A stretch of DNA of 64,000 bases from Mansonella perstans (Eukaryota; Nematoda; Chromadorea; Rhabditida; Onchocercidae). Within the stretch, counting starts at the first letter, position 1; each line of letters opens with the position of its first letter. The translations under genes and the position numbers were made by a program. The stretch is taken from assembly GCA_037074765.1 (NCBI GenBank), contig JBAMDO010000199.1, positions 1-64,000 of the forward strand. Direction: 5' to 3'. The notes beneath the pieces were generated by a model. The model did not search any database, was not told the origin of the DNA, and saw only the letters and a list, made by a program, of their open reading frames with translations. Shown here piece after piece: positions 49,596 through 62,700 of the stretch.

Positions 49596-51369
49596 TAAAT
49601 AATTGTTTCGAATCTCACTGTTTAATCGTTTCTTTATTCAAAAATACTGCTGAACGGGTATTTAGTGGATAAGTTTATGCCTTATAGCGGTGTTTCTTTT
49701 TTATTAAAATTTCAAAACTTTTGATTGATGTTGCATGTTTCTCTACTTGAACATTTTGTCTATTATTTGTGCTCTGTCAACTGATTTCTTTTGTCTTCCT
49801 TCGGGATACTCACTTAGTACTTCGGAAATTGTCACTTAAATAATAGTTGTGTAGTAAATTGATATTTTGACATTTATTTTCTTAGAACAGCTCACGATAA
49901 TAGATTGTGGCATAATGCAGACTGCATCAGTATTGAAATTAAGATGATTTTAATTTGGAGGACTTGATTCTTATACATTTGATAGAATTTAGCACAGATG
50001 ATCACAACAGAGAATTTTAACAAATTAAAAAGCATAAATTGTAAAACAGAATATCTTGAGTAAAGAGCAAGAAAAAGTCTAGGAATTCTGCAAATAAATT
50101 TGATAGTCTGTGGTGAATGGAGGAGATATTCAACTTCCCGCAGAAAGAGCTGAGGTGGTGAAGTAGTCAAATTTCAATAATGTAGCTTTTTATGATTAGC
50201 AAATACTATCATTAATATTGTACAGAATAAAACATACAGGAAACTGAACATAGCACAATTACGAGCATTCATAAATCAGAACTGATAATACTGTTCCATC
50301 TGAATTATGTATGTCCATTAAACAGTTCCTCATTGATGCTATTGAAGTATTGAACAGACTATTAAGTAATACTTATTTTATGCGTGTCATAAAATTATAT
50401 CATAAAATTATTTTGAATTTAAATACTCAAAAATTTGATTTGCTAAGCTGCAAAATCAAAATTAACAATCAAATTAATTGATTGAAGAATGAAGAAAAAA
50501 AGTTTCACTTAAAATTTGAATAATTGATTAATTTTTGTTAATTACATTCAAAAAAAAGAATTTTTTTTTCTTTTTTCTTATTAACAAAATATCATTTTTG
50601 CTTTTCTTTTTCTTTTGTAAATTTTTCGATGATTTCATGTATTTTTTTATGCAATAAATGCTTCCTTCTCTAATCTATGGAATGCCAATATTGTATTTTA
50701 TTTTCTTTTTTCCATTTCAAATGTACCTTTATAGTTTACATAGCAACAATTTCTAAAAAAAACTTATATCATTTGTTTCCTCGATGTATAATTGCTAGCT
50801 GTAAGCAAACATAGCTTTTTTTTTCAAAATATAAACTTTCTGAAATATTTTGAAATCATTGAAAAACAATTTCAAAAATTTTTTTTATTGCTCATTTTGT
50901 ACTCATTTTGTTGCTTTCAATGTAAAAGATAGCATTTAACTTATTATTACTCATTTAGCCGTTTTGGTACATTTTCAAATTTTTCAAATAAATTTTTTAA
51001 AATCATGCAAAAACATTGCCAACTTTTGTAAAATAACATTAAAGATTTTATCACCAAAGCTAAAGGCATTTAATAAAAAATGTTTTTTATTTTTATTTTT
51101 ATTTTTTTTTTTTGATTTCCTTTAGAGAAGTTTCAATTAAAAACGATCAATAAAATTTAGCTTTATTGTGGCTTTCTCATGAATCATTTCGTTTTCTTTT
51201 CTTTCTCTTACTTTTCAAAAAAAAAGAAAAACTGTCCAAAAAAAAGAAATGTATACTGATTCATATTTCGAAGGCATTTAAAGCCATGCATTGAAAGTGC
51301 AAAAACAATGATCGAGTTTGTAGCATCTCGATTATTGTTTTAAGATTATTTATTAATATCTATGCTTGA

Positions 51370-51570
51370 CATTATCGATGTTTGTATTTAAGCAGTAGAG
51401 ATATTATCGGAATTTATATTTAAAGCTAAAGATATTATTCGAGATTGTTTTCAAGATAGGGAATTATTGTTGGTGAATATTTACAGTATGAAGATAATTC
51501 CGGAGTTTGTATTTGCAACATGGCGATACTGTCGAAATTTTTGGATGTAATACCATAGAGACAGTCATCG
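51370..51570 (+). repeat. Degenerate tandem repeat of about 40 bp
   Basis: Diverged units of ATTATCGAnnTTTRTATTTAA-type blocks alternate with an AGAT spacer, three to four copies. Confidence 0.55.
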
Positions 51571-52629
51571 AGATATCCATAGCTTAGGAACATTATTGAA
51601 TATATGCTTGTTGACATTATATTATATTTAAAAGCTAAAAACGTTTTCAAGACATGATAATGATTTATTTTACTTCTCGACGTATCATTTTATTATTATT
51701 GGACAATTTGTTTTTGTAATTTTTGATCATATCGATTTGTTATTTCAAAGTGCTAAAAGCTTCCAAATATTTTCTTACACTAAAAGTATTATGCCAAATG
51801 AATGAATAAGTATTAAATAGGCTTATCGTTGATATTTTAGAGTAAGGAAAAAGTAGCAGCGTTTGTAGTAATACAGGCTAAGCTTTGGGAACATTCAGTC
51901 TAGTCTCATAAAAAATAAATTCAACCTCAAGATTGTAAAAATTTTATTAGAGAGAAGAAAAAAAACAGAAAAAAATACATTTGTGCAAAGAGAGAGAGAG
52001 GGAGAAAAACTGAAGAAGGATGACTTTACTTAACAGAAACATACACCTATCATTTAGTCTTTGTTTTTAAGAATAATTACACTGAAATTTCTAGTCAATA
52101 AATGAAACATCCAACAAATTTTATTAGATACTATTCAACAGCTATTATTAAGTAATAAGAATTAAGATGTATTTCTTGTCGAATAAATGGCTACATATTT
52201 CCAAAGGTGTAAAAAGTTTGACAACAGTGAAATCTAAATTATTTAATTTTTTTTCTGATATTAGAAGTTTTCGAAGAAAGAACACTGCACTGCTATATTT
52301 TATACTCAACAATTTGAAATTTATTTTCACTCTTTTAAAATTTTTCGAAAATTTATTTAGCCATAACACATCATGATTTAGTTTTATATTTGATTAGCAA
52401 ACATAGCTTCTTTTTTTACCAAAGTTACTTAAGCTCGTTAAATTTTCTTTCCATCTCTTCCCTCCACTTTCAGTTTTTTCTGAATTGGCTATTTTGACTT
52501 AAATAAAATATTTATTTCAAATTAAAATTTAATTTAAAACTACACGATCATTTATTTCAACTGCTACTATCATCAAAAAGCAAACGAGTAGATACTTATA
52601 ATGTGATGAGATTTTGTCATTTCTTATAT

Positions 52630-52779
52630 CCTAATTAGATAAGCTTTAATTAGATATCAGTAATTTCAAATAATTTATTCCTAATTAGATAAGCTTTAAT
52701 TAGATATCAGTAATTTTAAATAATTTATTCCTAATTAGATAAGCTTTAATTAGATATCAGTAATTTCAAATAATTTATT
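52630..52779 (+). repeat. 50-bp tandem repeat, three units
   Basis: Three units start at 52630, 52680 and 52730 (CCTAATTAGATAAGCTTTAA onward) with a single substitution, so it is a recent amplification. Confidence 0.95.
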
Positions 52780-53404
52780 CTATTTTATAATTTGGTGCAT
52801 ATTCTAAAAAGAAACGAATAATTAAATCATTTCCTGAAATTATTTATTGAAACTATAATAGATTTTGATTTTCTCTCATTTCCTCTTTCCCTCATTCCAT
52901 TATTCCGTCATTCGTTCATTCCTTCCTTTCTTTTTTTTTTTTGCTTCTATTTTATTCATATTTTTTCTTCAACTTTCTTAGCAATTAATAAACTAATTTC
53001 AAGTATGTTCCATTGATTTATTTCGTTGCTAAAGTATGTAGTTGAAATGCTGCAGAAATTTCAACATTTTATAATTTGCTCAAACAACCAATGATACAGT
53101 GCTTTGTTCAAATAAATGAAAAAAAAAATAGTAATTAATATATGAAAATAGTAAACACGACAAAATAATAATTAATATATAAAAGCAGTAATTAATATAA
53201 TAAAATAGTAAATAATATAGAAATATAATTCGAAATAATGATATTTCATGTTGTATATGAATTCGGGTATTTTATAATTTAATTACCAGTTGATAATTAG
53301 CAAATTTCATCATTGTATTCAATTGCTCTTTATTATACAAATTATTTTTTCTTTGCACTCATTAAAATATATTATCATTAAGTTAGCTATACAGAACAAT
53401 TATT

Positions 53405-53625
53405 CATTACTTTATAGTTCTCACTGTATAATGATTTTTATTATGATCATATAAGATAAACATTTAACAAATCCATTACTTTTCTCATTGTATAATAATC
53501 TTTACAATAATCATTATGAGATAAACATTTTACATATTCAATATTTTATAGTTCTCACCTGTATAATGATCATTTTCACCTATGTAATGATCATATGAGG
53601 TAAACATTTTATAAATTTCACTATT
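53405..53625 (+). repeat. Degenerate tandem repeat of about 70 bp
   Basis: Blocks with CTGTATAATGATC, ATGAGATAAACATTTTA and TCAC/TCTCA recur three to four times with many changes. Confidence 0.6.
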
Positions 53626-56370
53626 ACTTTATTGATTCACCTATTTGTTGTGCTTCCTCTTTTCTGCTCTCTTCATTCGTTATCAGTCTGTCAACCTTTT
53701 TTTCTATTTTATGTTCGTTTTTTTGTCGCTTGAAATATCTTTCTATCACCATGGCAATAAAAATGACTCAAATGTTCAAAATGTTAATTTCGAAATTAAA
53801 TTTGAATTTTTTTCTTTCTTTTATAATTTACAACTTATCGAAAAAAAACCCAATAAGAACAATTTTTAAGCAATTCAATTCTATTTCATTTCATTAGTAT
53901 CCATGATATGTTTTATGAATTATGTTTACATATCGACTTCGTTTTTTTCTCAAAATTTACAAAATTCCATAAACTTTTTTCCAATTATCTTACTTTTTTC
54001 TCTCTATCTCTCGTTTCTTTACTTTTGCTTTATTTCATTCTCGGTTTAAATCATTGTTGAATTATCTTTTTTAAAAAAGTAAACAAGAATCAAGTAACAA
54101 ATTGAATTCACAAATGCTCTCAAAAGTGACAGATTTCAAATTTTTATTTCAATTTGAAAAAGAAAAAAAAACAAAAACCGGATCAATATTTTGTGAGATC
54201 TGACAAAATTGTTAAAATAGAATAGAAAGTATTTGAAAACTGTTTGCTCTAAAACTAAATTTTCTTTAGGCATCAATTATTACCATCAAAAAAACCGCTC
54301 TTTTTTCTCATCTTTCCTCCCTCTCCCTCTCCCTCATTCCCTCACTTTCTCTCTTTCGCCCTCATTTGTTGAAATAAAATTTAAATTCACTCGTTATGAT
54401 GCGACAAGCAATTAGCAATCGATTTACCAAAATTGTAAGCTTTTTTTTCGTAAAAAAATTTTACTTTTATTCGAATAAAAGAAAGGAAATTGGCAGAATA
54501 ATTAAAATTTTCAACGATTTACTTTCACAATTTTTTTTTTTATTAAATCATTAATTATAATTTTGAAAGTTAATTTCTCATTGCCAAAATTTTCACTCAC
54601 ATCAATAAATCATGTAAAATTATCATTTCAATTTATTGCTATCATGTTTATCAATGTTACACAATATAATCATTACCTGTAATGTTGATGGTAATTGTAG
54701 CAGTAGTGATAATATATTAATATATTAATTAATTACTTTATTAAACCAAATACTACGGATGAATCAATTATAATTCACATATTTATGGGCATCTTTCTCT
54801 TCAGTTATTTAATTATTTTGTTTGTAATTGCTTTTTTCCTTTTGTATAGCACTTGCCAAAAGATTATTAAATGAATGAACAGACGAATGTTTTGTGCTTT
54901 TTGCTAATTTGATTAATTAAAATAAAATTGGTGACATCTTTGATTGACATTTATTTTTTTATTGGCATTCGTTGAACCAAAAAAAAAATTGTAAAAGAAG
55001 AACTAATTTTTCCTCCAAAATTTAACAAATTCAATAAGTCAAATGATTTCCAAAAGTGAATGAATAGAAGCTATTTGTAGTCATTACAGAAATTAGAAGA
55101 TGAAAATGGAATGGGAAAAACTTAAAATGTTGGGTAAGCAAAACTTAATTTTTAAATTTTAAATTTAAATTAAATTCCATAAACATTGAGGCCTTTTTTC
55201 TGACAGTATTAAAGAACGGTGTATAAATGTTCGTTAATAATCCAGCTATTTAAATTTCATCTAAATAATTTAAAACAACATGAATTAAAGCTTAATTAAA
55301 ATTAGAAATAAAATGCAAGCGAGATCTTCTTTTCAAAAAATATTGATGATTTAAATATTTTCTGAAGCACTTTGCAATTTTGTTGCAACTTTTCGACCAT
55401 AATGAGTACTGTCATCGTATCCAAGTGAACCATCGATGACATTTAATTGACAAAATAGTGCAACTTTTTATTTATTGAAGCAAATTTCGTGACTGCAAAC
55501 ATTGCAATACATTCTCACCGCACGTTTCATTCAAATTGTCACCATTAGAAGTTTGAGGAAAAAAAGTTTTTTGAAATTCCACTTACCACTATTTGCTTTG
55601 ACGGTTATTTCCTGGTTAATATTTGCCATTATTTCAATTTTTTGTCAATAGTATGGAGGAGAGAGCGATCATTATTATCAAATGCAATTTAAGATTCAAT
55701 CCAAAATTTTATCTGTAAGTTCAAATTATGAAATTGTGATGATTCATTGGGATTTGAGTGGAGAGAAATGGAAATTGAAAAAATGGAAAATTGATCCATT
55801 CGGAAAATTATTCAATTATTTTTGAAAATCACTTCAATTACTAACTTGTCATTACTTAAGACAACAAAAGAAAAGCACACATAGAAATTATAAATTTGAT
55901 AATTTGCAAAATTTCGATTAATTTCGTTTCAGAGCTTCAAAGACTACAGCATTTAATTAGCTAACTGTTTGTCTTTGCTAATCGAACATTAATTTATATC
56001 TCATTTTAACATTCCCTAATCAATTTTAATGTTTTTGAAATTTGATAAAAAAAAATTTCATTTTCTGTCATGATTCTAGTATTTTCAACGCTTAATATGC
56101 ATGATCTTTTTTATACAATGGTCAAATTTCCATGCATCAATGTCGATTCAGTCGAATTCAATTTGCTAAGAGTAAAAATTTGAAATTGGAATGGATTATT
56201 CAATAATTTGCATGTCCTATTTTTGATGAAATTGATATTTAATCACAATTTATCAATTCTTGCCAACATCATATCCGAATGATATCATGTTGTGTATATT
56301 CCATCAACATGATATCCTACAAATATTAAAACATTGATAACATTTTCAGGTAAGGAAGCATTATAAAGTA

Positions 56371-59300
56371 ATGGAGAAATTGAAATCAACCATAACGATT
56401 GGTGAATCCTTGACCCCTGATCGATTATTGAACAATCGAATTGAAACGAACGAAATGGAAGCAATGGAAATGAGGTCATTTGTAAAATTCTCGTTCATTC
56501 AATAATTTGCTATGATTTTTATGCAACAAATTTTTTTTCCTTTTTAACTTTCCAGGTATAACAGGTAAAACTTTGCAATTATTAACAGTTAGAAGCAAAG
56601 TTTAAAATACTATGAGGACGAAAAAAAATAGACCGTAAAACACTAAATGCAGGTATAATTGAAAGATATTTAATAAATAATCGATTTGGAATGATTGAAA
56701 CGAATTAATTACAAATTTTAAAAAATAATTTAAATATTTTCGCAAGAAAAATTACTCATTGGATTATATTTTCAACAAGAAATGTATTACTGATAAGATT
56801 TTTAATACATTTAACAAAAGATTTTTGCATAAAATGCTTGAAACAAAGTGTCATTTGTAGAAAAGAGAAACTATTGACTTTTTCTAAAAAATTCAGAGGA
56901 CAACAGTAGAATAGTAAAAAGAATATTCAGAAATGAGAAACTCCCTGTCCTTCTCATTTACCTTTCCATCAATATGTTCCAATCAAGATCTTTCAGTAAT
57001 TGTTTTAAAAATAACTTACTTACATAAATAAGTTTTGTTGTATAAATATCATAAAAGTATTTATAATAGGTATTTGCAATAAAATGCAGCAAATAATCCA
57101 TTGATGAATAAATTTAAAACATTTTTATTTTTTTTAAATTTTTATAAAAAATTTGGAATAACACAATTTTTTTAGTGCCATATTTTTTCAAGAAATTCAA
57201 GAATTTAAATTTATAATTTAAATTTTGAAAACGCTATCGTTTGTGCATTTCAATTGTGATAGTTTTTAGAATTCAAAAAATGCTGAATGATAAGGAAACG
57301 ATAGCGAAATCATTACCATCATTAAATGAATACATGAGGATGAAAAGGAAATTACGATTATGTTCACAACTTCTTCTGGATTCTGCAAATATTGTCATCG
57401 ATGTCAAAGCATGCATTCTTGATGGGAAATTATTTAAAGCTTATGAAAAGTAGATTTTATTGAGCTAAGCAAATTAATTAACATTTCAGTTAATTTGATA
57501 ATGAAATAGTTTTTATGTAAACAAAATTTAAAAATAGATTCCATCGTTGTTTTTTTTTTCTTTGTAATTTTTCCTCTTCATAATTTTTATTTGCTTAATT
57601 TTGTTTTGTTTCTTTTTTTCTAATATAAACGATTACTATTAAATAAAAGATATATCTTGTAGGGAATATTTTAAATTTCTATTATTCAAAACTACTTTTG
57701 TGAAAAAAAAATGAAAATAGGATAATGTGGAAATATTTCGATTTTGGATTTTGAGTTAGTTCTAAAATTTTGCTAATATTTCTTGAAAATTAGGCCAAAC
57801 TTAAATCACTTTTTCTATATAATTAAAATTAAGTTCAATTTCATGAAATAGTCATCATATTTATGAGTGCTTTAAGTTTTTTTTATTTCAAAGGAATTGT
57901 TCATCTTCAAAGATATTCTGCATTATTAACAGTCGATTTTTAGTTTCATCAAATATGAAAAATGTCGTAATGATTTACTGGATATTATTGAAAATAACAC
58001 TGCTATGCAGCAAGTAAGTTTAAAATTTAATTTTATATGCACTATCTAATTTCTCAAATATTTCAATCGTGTAATTAATTTGAGCAAAATTTGAATGCAG
58101 TTAAATATACTTTAAGTATTTAAGTGAAAAATTAATTATTCCATAACATTTATGCGTTTGCCAATAATAAAAGTAGAAGATAGAAGATAATACAATTTAG
58201 AAAAGATTCTAATTAAGAAAAGTTATTGCTTGAAAATTTTAAATTGAAAATTTTTTGTTAGAGAAGAAAAATTTCAGCTTATCATAGCACATTTTAATGA
58301 TGTCGAATTGATGGCAATGGAAATTTGTGATAAAATTCGTCTAAAACTTACTAGTGCTAGTCATGATTCAAATCGCGGTACAGATAATGCAGATAATAAT
58401 AATCGTAATGATAGTGATTGTATCAGTGATGATGATATGAAGCAACAAATTGTAAAAATCATCAAGTACGATACGAGGTATATTTGCCCATTATTGATTC
58501 CTTCAGTGTTTTTCAGTGTTATTGCAATCTGTGTCATTGCGATTTGGAATTAACTTTTTTTTCTTTCATTAAAAAAAATTGAATTTGCATTTGAATTGAA
58601 GAAATGGAAAACAAATATAATTTTGGTATAAAAATCCTCTTTTGATTTTGAATAAAAATCGCATATAAAAAGTTTGAACATTTGTATTTTGAAAATATTA
58701 AAAAAAAATCATCTCCATTTTATATTTTTTTTGCAAAATGTTTGCACAAAAAATCTTAATAAAAAGGTTTTTGAATTTCCAAAAAGAGATCAAAAAACAT
58801 TTGATAGCGATGGAATTCAAATGATGAGTAAAAAAAAAAATTAAAAAATGTTTGTAACGAAAAATTAAAATGACACTAAATTTGAAGTGAAAAAAAAACA
58901 AAAATTCTGAAGCAAATTAAATTGACGTAACTCTTGACGTTATTTTTTCTTTTTGCTGCACTTAGCTTTTTGATTCGTTAAAATTATTATCTGAAATTGA
59001 AGTTAAATTTGAAATTCAGTTCAAAATTTAAGAATAAAATCGTTTGTATTTCAAAATTTTAAAAGTGGAATTTTTGAAAATATTGCAAATTTTCCAGAGT
59101 TCAATTTTTGAATTAAAAATCTGAATTATTATTCAAATTCCCTCTATATTTGTCATTGATTTTGCAGATTAGATGATGAAAACGAAATGCGCAAGGATAA
59201 AGGTTTAAAAGGTTTGCTGAATCGTCCACGAAACTGGAAAAGCCTTTGTATGGGTGTGCTCAACAATCCGGTAAACATAACAGTCTTGATTACCACATAA

Positions 59301-59437
59301 ATTTATACATTTAAAATTTCAAACTTTTGACTCACTTTTAAAATCTTTGATGATAATTAACTAATTTTACAGGTACAAAGTTTCATTGATACTAGTAATA
59401 ATGGCAATGATAGCAGTGATGATGGTGATATGTTGAA
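56371..59437 (+). CDS. sec-6: Exocyst subunit Sec6/EXOC3, N-terminal part (first copy of a duplicated exon block)
   Basis: Sec6 belongs to the eight-subunit exocyst that tethers secretory vesicles at the plasma membrane. A TTTCAG at 56344-56349 lies 21 bases before the ATG and may take a spliced leader. Exons: 56371-56474, 57270-57449, 57944-58013, 58278-58477, 59168-59270, 59373-59437. Phases agree throughout. Features that match EXOC3 are LTPDRL near the start, a helical region ending ILDGKLFKAYE, YEKCRNDLL, and IIKYDTRLDDE followed by NRPRNWKSLC. An Asn/Asp-rich insert lies before the last of these. The final exon either reads through to a TGA at 59439-59441 after DDGDMLK or uses a weak donor (AA, then gtgatt) into the next exon block in the correct phase. 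In the first case this would be a truncated paralog of about 242 residues. Confidence 0.65.
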
Positions 59438-59721
59438 GTGATTATCTTTATATATAATTAATTAACAAGTTGACAGGAAAATATCAAATAACCTTTTCAT
59501 TTAAATATACTTACCTTTCCGAAAACTTTAAACTTTTAAACTTCCTGCAGAATTTTCATTTACAAAAGCCGATCGATATATTTTATGTCAAATTGTTCAG
59601 ATATTATGCAAAGTAAAAAGTTAATCAATTAGTCTGAAAAAAAACAACAACAACAATAAAAATTTTAATTTTGGAAATGAAAAAAAAATTTCTGTAGAAG
59701 TTTGCATAATTCAATTTTTAG

Positions 59722-62700
59722 AATTAAGCACGATACGGCTTATCATGAAGAATTATTGGTTATGAGAAAATATTTTCAAGAAATTTTGCTACGTGAAGCT
59801 AATTTTTGTAAAGCTTTTGAGAAATTTTTGGAAACAGAAAATATCGCTGAACAAATCAACAATCTTATTACCACTAGCAAACTTCTCGCTGCCATTGAAA
59901 AGTTTGTTCTTGTGAAATTGAAACGAAACGTTGTTTGCATTTACATATTTCATAGCAGTAACAAAATTAATAGAAATACTGATCGTAATTGCAATAGCTA
60001 TAAATTTATCCAGTTTATTCTCTATGAAGTTGATTTTCTCAATCAATAATTTATCTTCTAATATGTAACCTTTCACACGTAACACGTAACAAGTTACAGT
60101 TATATCATTCACGTAATCCCATTTCCACACTTGGTTAATTCATCTTTTAACTGTTTAACTTAGTGAATTATGAAAATAATTCAGATTGCTGAAAACAGAA
60201 AGTATACGATATCATATACTTGCATTCGCCAAATCGCACAACGAATTTGATAATATCAATAAAGTTAGCTGGTTGCTTAAATAAATAGACCTAGCAGGAC
60301 TTTTTAGATATCAGCTAAATTCTTATCACTTCATCTCTGCCACTGTCATATTTATCGAAATGTTATTAATAAAGATTCTATAGATTACCTGCATTCTGGA
60401 CAATAGTAAGGAATGATGAAGAATTTTAGTAGAATCTCTCTCTATTTCCCTTCCTTAATTTTCCCTTGTTTTATCTACTAATTTAAATGATGAATGTGAA
60501 ATTTAATGAAATATATGAAATATATTTCTTACAGTTACTTATGCCGTATTATGAACCAATTGAACAAATTTATGCCAAATTTATCAATGAAGCAAAGTAT
60601 TATTGCAATCGAGGTATTGATATCATACGTGGTAAAGATCCGGAACCAAAAAAGCAACTTGAATTAATTCTTAGAGCGATTGAAATCGATGAAAAGTAAG
60701 CAATTCAAAGAAATTTGAATTTTCTTCTATCTTTCTCTTAATTTATTATTTAAGATTAATTTTTTCTTTTTTTTTTTACATTCTCACGAATGATCGTTGA
60801 TCTTTCGGTAGAATTGATAAATTATACGACAATAATCAGTTCAAAATTGCCAATCGTCCACATTGCTGGCGTGAAATGTTTTTTAAAATCATCGAAGAAC
60901 GTGTACAACAACGTTTGGAAGCTTTTGAAATTGAAGATCGAAAATTGAATCAAAATTGGGTGACCAGGTATGATGACATAATTCATTTCTAATGTATCTG
61001 CTAATATAATTTGTTTTGCCTTTTGCCCTGTGAAATCTTTCTCAGTAATCATCTGTATGAGAATTTCCTGAATATTTTCAATCATCTTTTTTTTTCGATT
61101 TCTTCTAAATCATTCTGTTAATATTTTCCTCGAAAATTTTCAAAAAATTTTTCTTGTCATTTTTTCTTCATGAAATCTTTTACAAGTCAACGAATCCGGA
61201 AAAAAAAAATTGGAATTACACAAAATACACTCACTGCTCGAGTGTTAAAATAAGTAAATTGAAAATAAATTTGATAAAAAATCAAAATATTAATTCGAAA
61301 AAATTTGAAATTTAAAATACAAATCAAACAAATTGCATATGCTATTAACCAATTAATTGTCGTTTTTTTATTCCAAACGACAATTAATTGGTACATATTT
61401 AATTTCAACTTTAATAAATTATTTATGAGAGATTAATTAATTAATTCCTTTGATAATTTTTTTTTTTTTTTTGTTCTTAAAAAATTTGCAGAAATTTGGA
61501 AATATGTCGCTTGTACATTGTGGAAGATTTATATGCAGCCAAACATTTCTTGCGAATTTTCTCGAAAGAACACCAACTTTACAATAATTTCATTATATTT
61601 TATCATAATGGTATTGCTAATAAGGTATTCATCCGGAAATTTCCCTTTACGTTATTTCAGCTTCTTTTTTTTTAAATTTTATATTAGGCGCTATTTTTCT
61701 TTCTTAACAGTGAAATTTTGATGTTCGCCTAATTTAATATTACAAACATGTATGTTTTATCCTCCGTGAAATTAGTAATAAAATAATTATCATAATTAAT
61801 TTATCGGAATAAGATTCAAGTACTCATCTGTTCAAGATATTCATTCCACAGTTGGGAATTCATTCTTATCACTAGGTCATTTGGAGTAATCTAATCAGCA
61901 AATTTTAAGAATGCTTGATCTATTTAAGAGAATTGAAAAGTGATGTATGACATCTTGAATGTGACTGCAAATTTGAGATTATATTAGTGATGCAATATAA
62001 AGGTGTGTGTATATTATAAGTTTAATTCTATTTTGATTTGAATCCATGTAAATTGATTTTCGTAAAATCAATTTACATGGGAATTCTTAAAGTCTTCTAC
62101 CATATCCCAGAGATTCTATTGTTCATTTATTAAATCAGCAGGAGGATACGAACAACGTAAGAAATCATGATATCATCTCTTCAGTTCATTATAAACGTGA
62201 TTTATAGTTCGACATATAAATCTTTTTGAGACATTTGGCATTTTTCTAAAACCAAAAAAAATGAATGCGCTTTAGTTATTTGAGAAAACTTTAAAAAATT
62301 TTTCAATTCAACAAAAGATTTCTTTTTTTTTGTACTAATAATTAATTAATCAATTTTCAGATTTCTGAGTTAGCAAAAAGAGAATTAAACAAACGTGAAT
62401 TGATACAACTTTTAAGTTGGATTAGGCAGTATCCGTAAGTTTTTTTCTGCTAAAAGTTTGCTGATAAAACTTGAACATTTTATTACAACTTTTGCATATT
62501 GTTGTTGTTATTGTTTGATTCTAATTTTTTTTTGTCGTGATATTTGCGATATTTTATTTTCACTTTTTAATGATAACATGGATGATTTTTGCTATCAACC
62601 TTATTGCTTACTTAATTATTAGCTAAATAAGCTAATAACACAAATAATGTTGATCATCATTTGGAAAGTAACAAGCTGGGGAATGGAAAAATTTTCAGTA

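Larger units (their letters stand above)
49596..56370. other. Intergenic AT-rich region between MESD and Sec6
   Basis: Mostly unique AT-rich DNA with local repeats, listed separately. Two short splice-flanked open stretches, 55090-55134 (MKMEWEKLKMLG before gtaagc) and 55655-55719 (QMQFKIQSKILS before gtaagt), could be upstream exons of the Sec6 gene. The second is in frame with 56350 onward, where VRKHYKV precedes the called ATG. Neither is supported well enough to call. Confidence 0.4.

Noticed and set aside
49892..50170. Minus-strand 92-codon frame near MESD
   Set aside because: Starts from TTG, resembles nothing known and lies in the likely 3' flank of MESD; not called.
52148..52376. Opposite-strand 70-codon frames
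   Set aside because: AT-rich frames on both strands of the same DNA with no family, splice or codon support.
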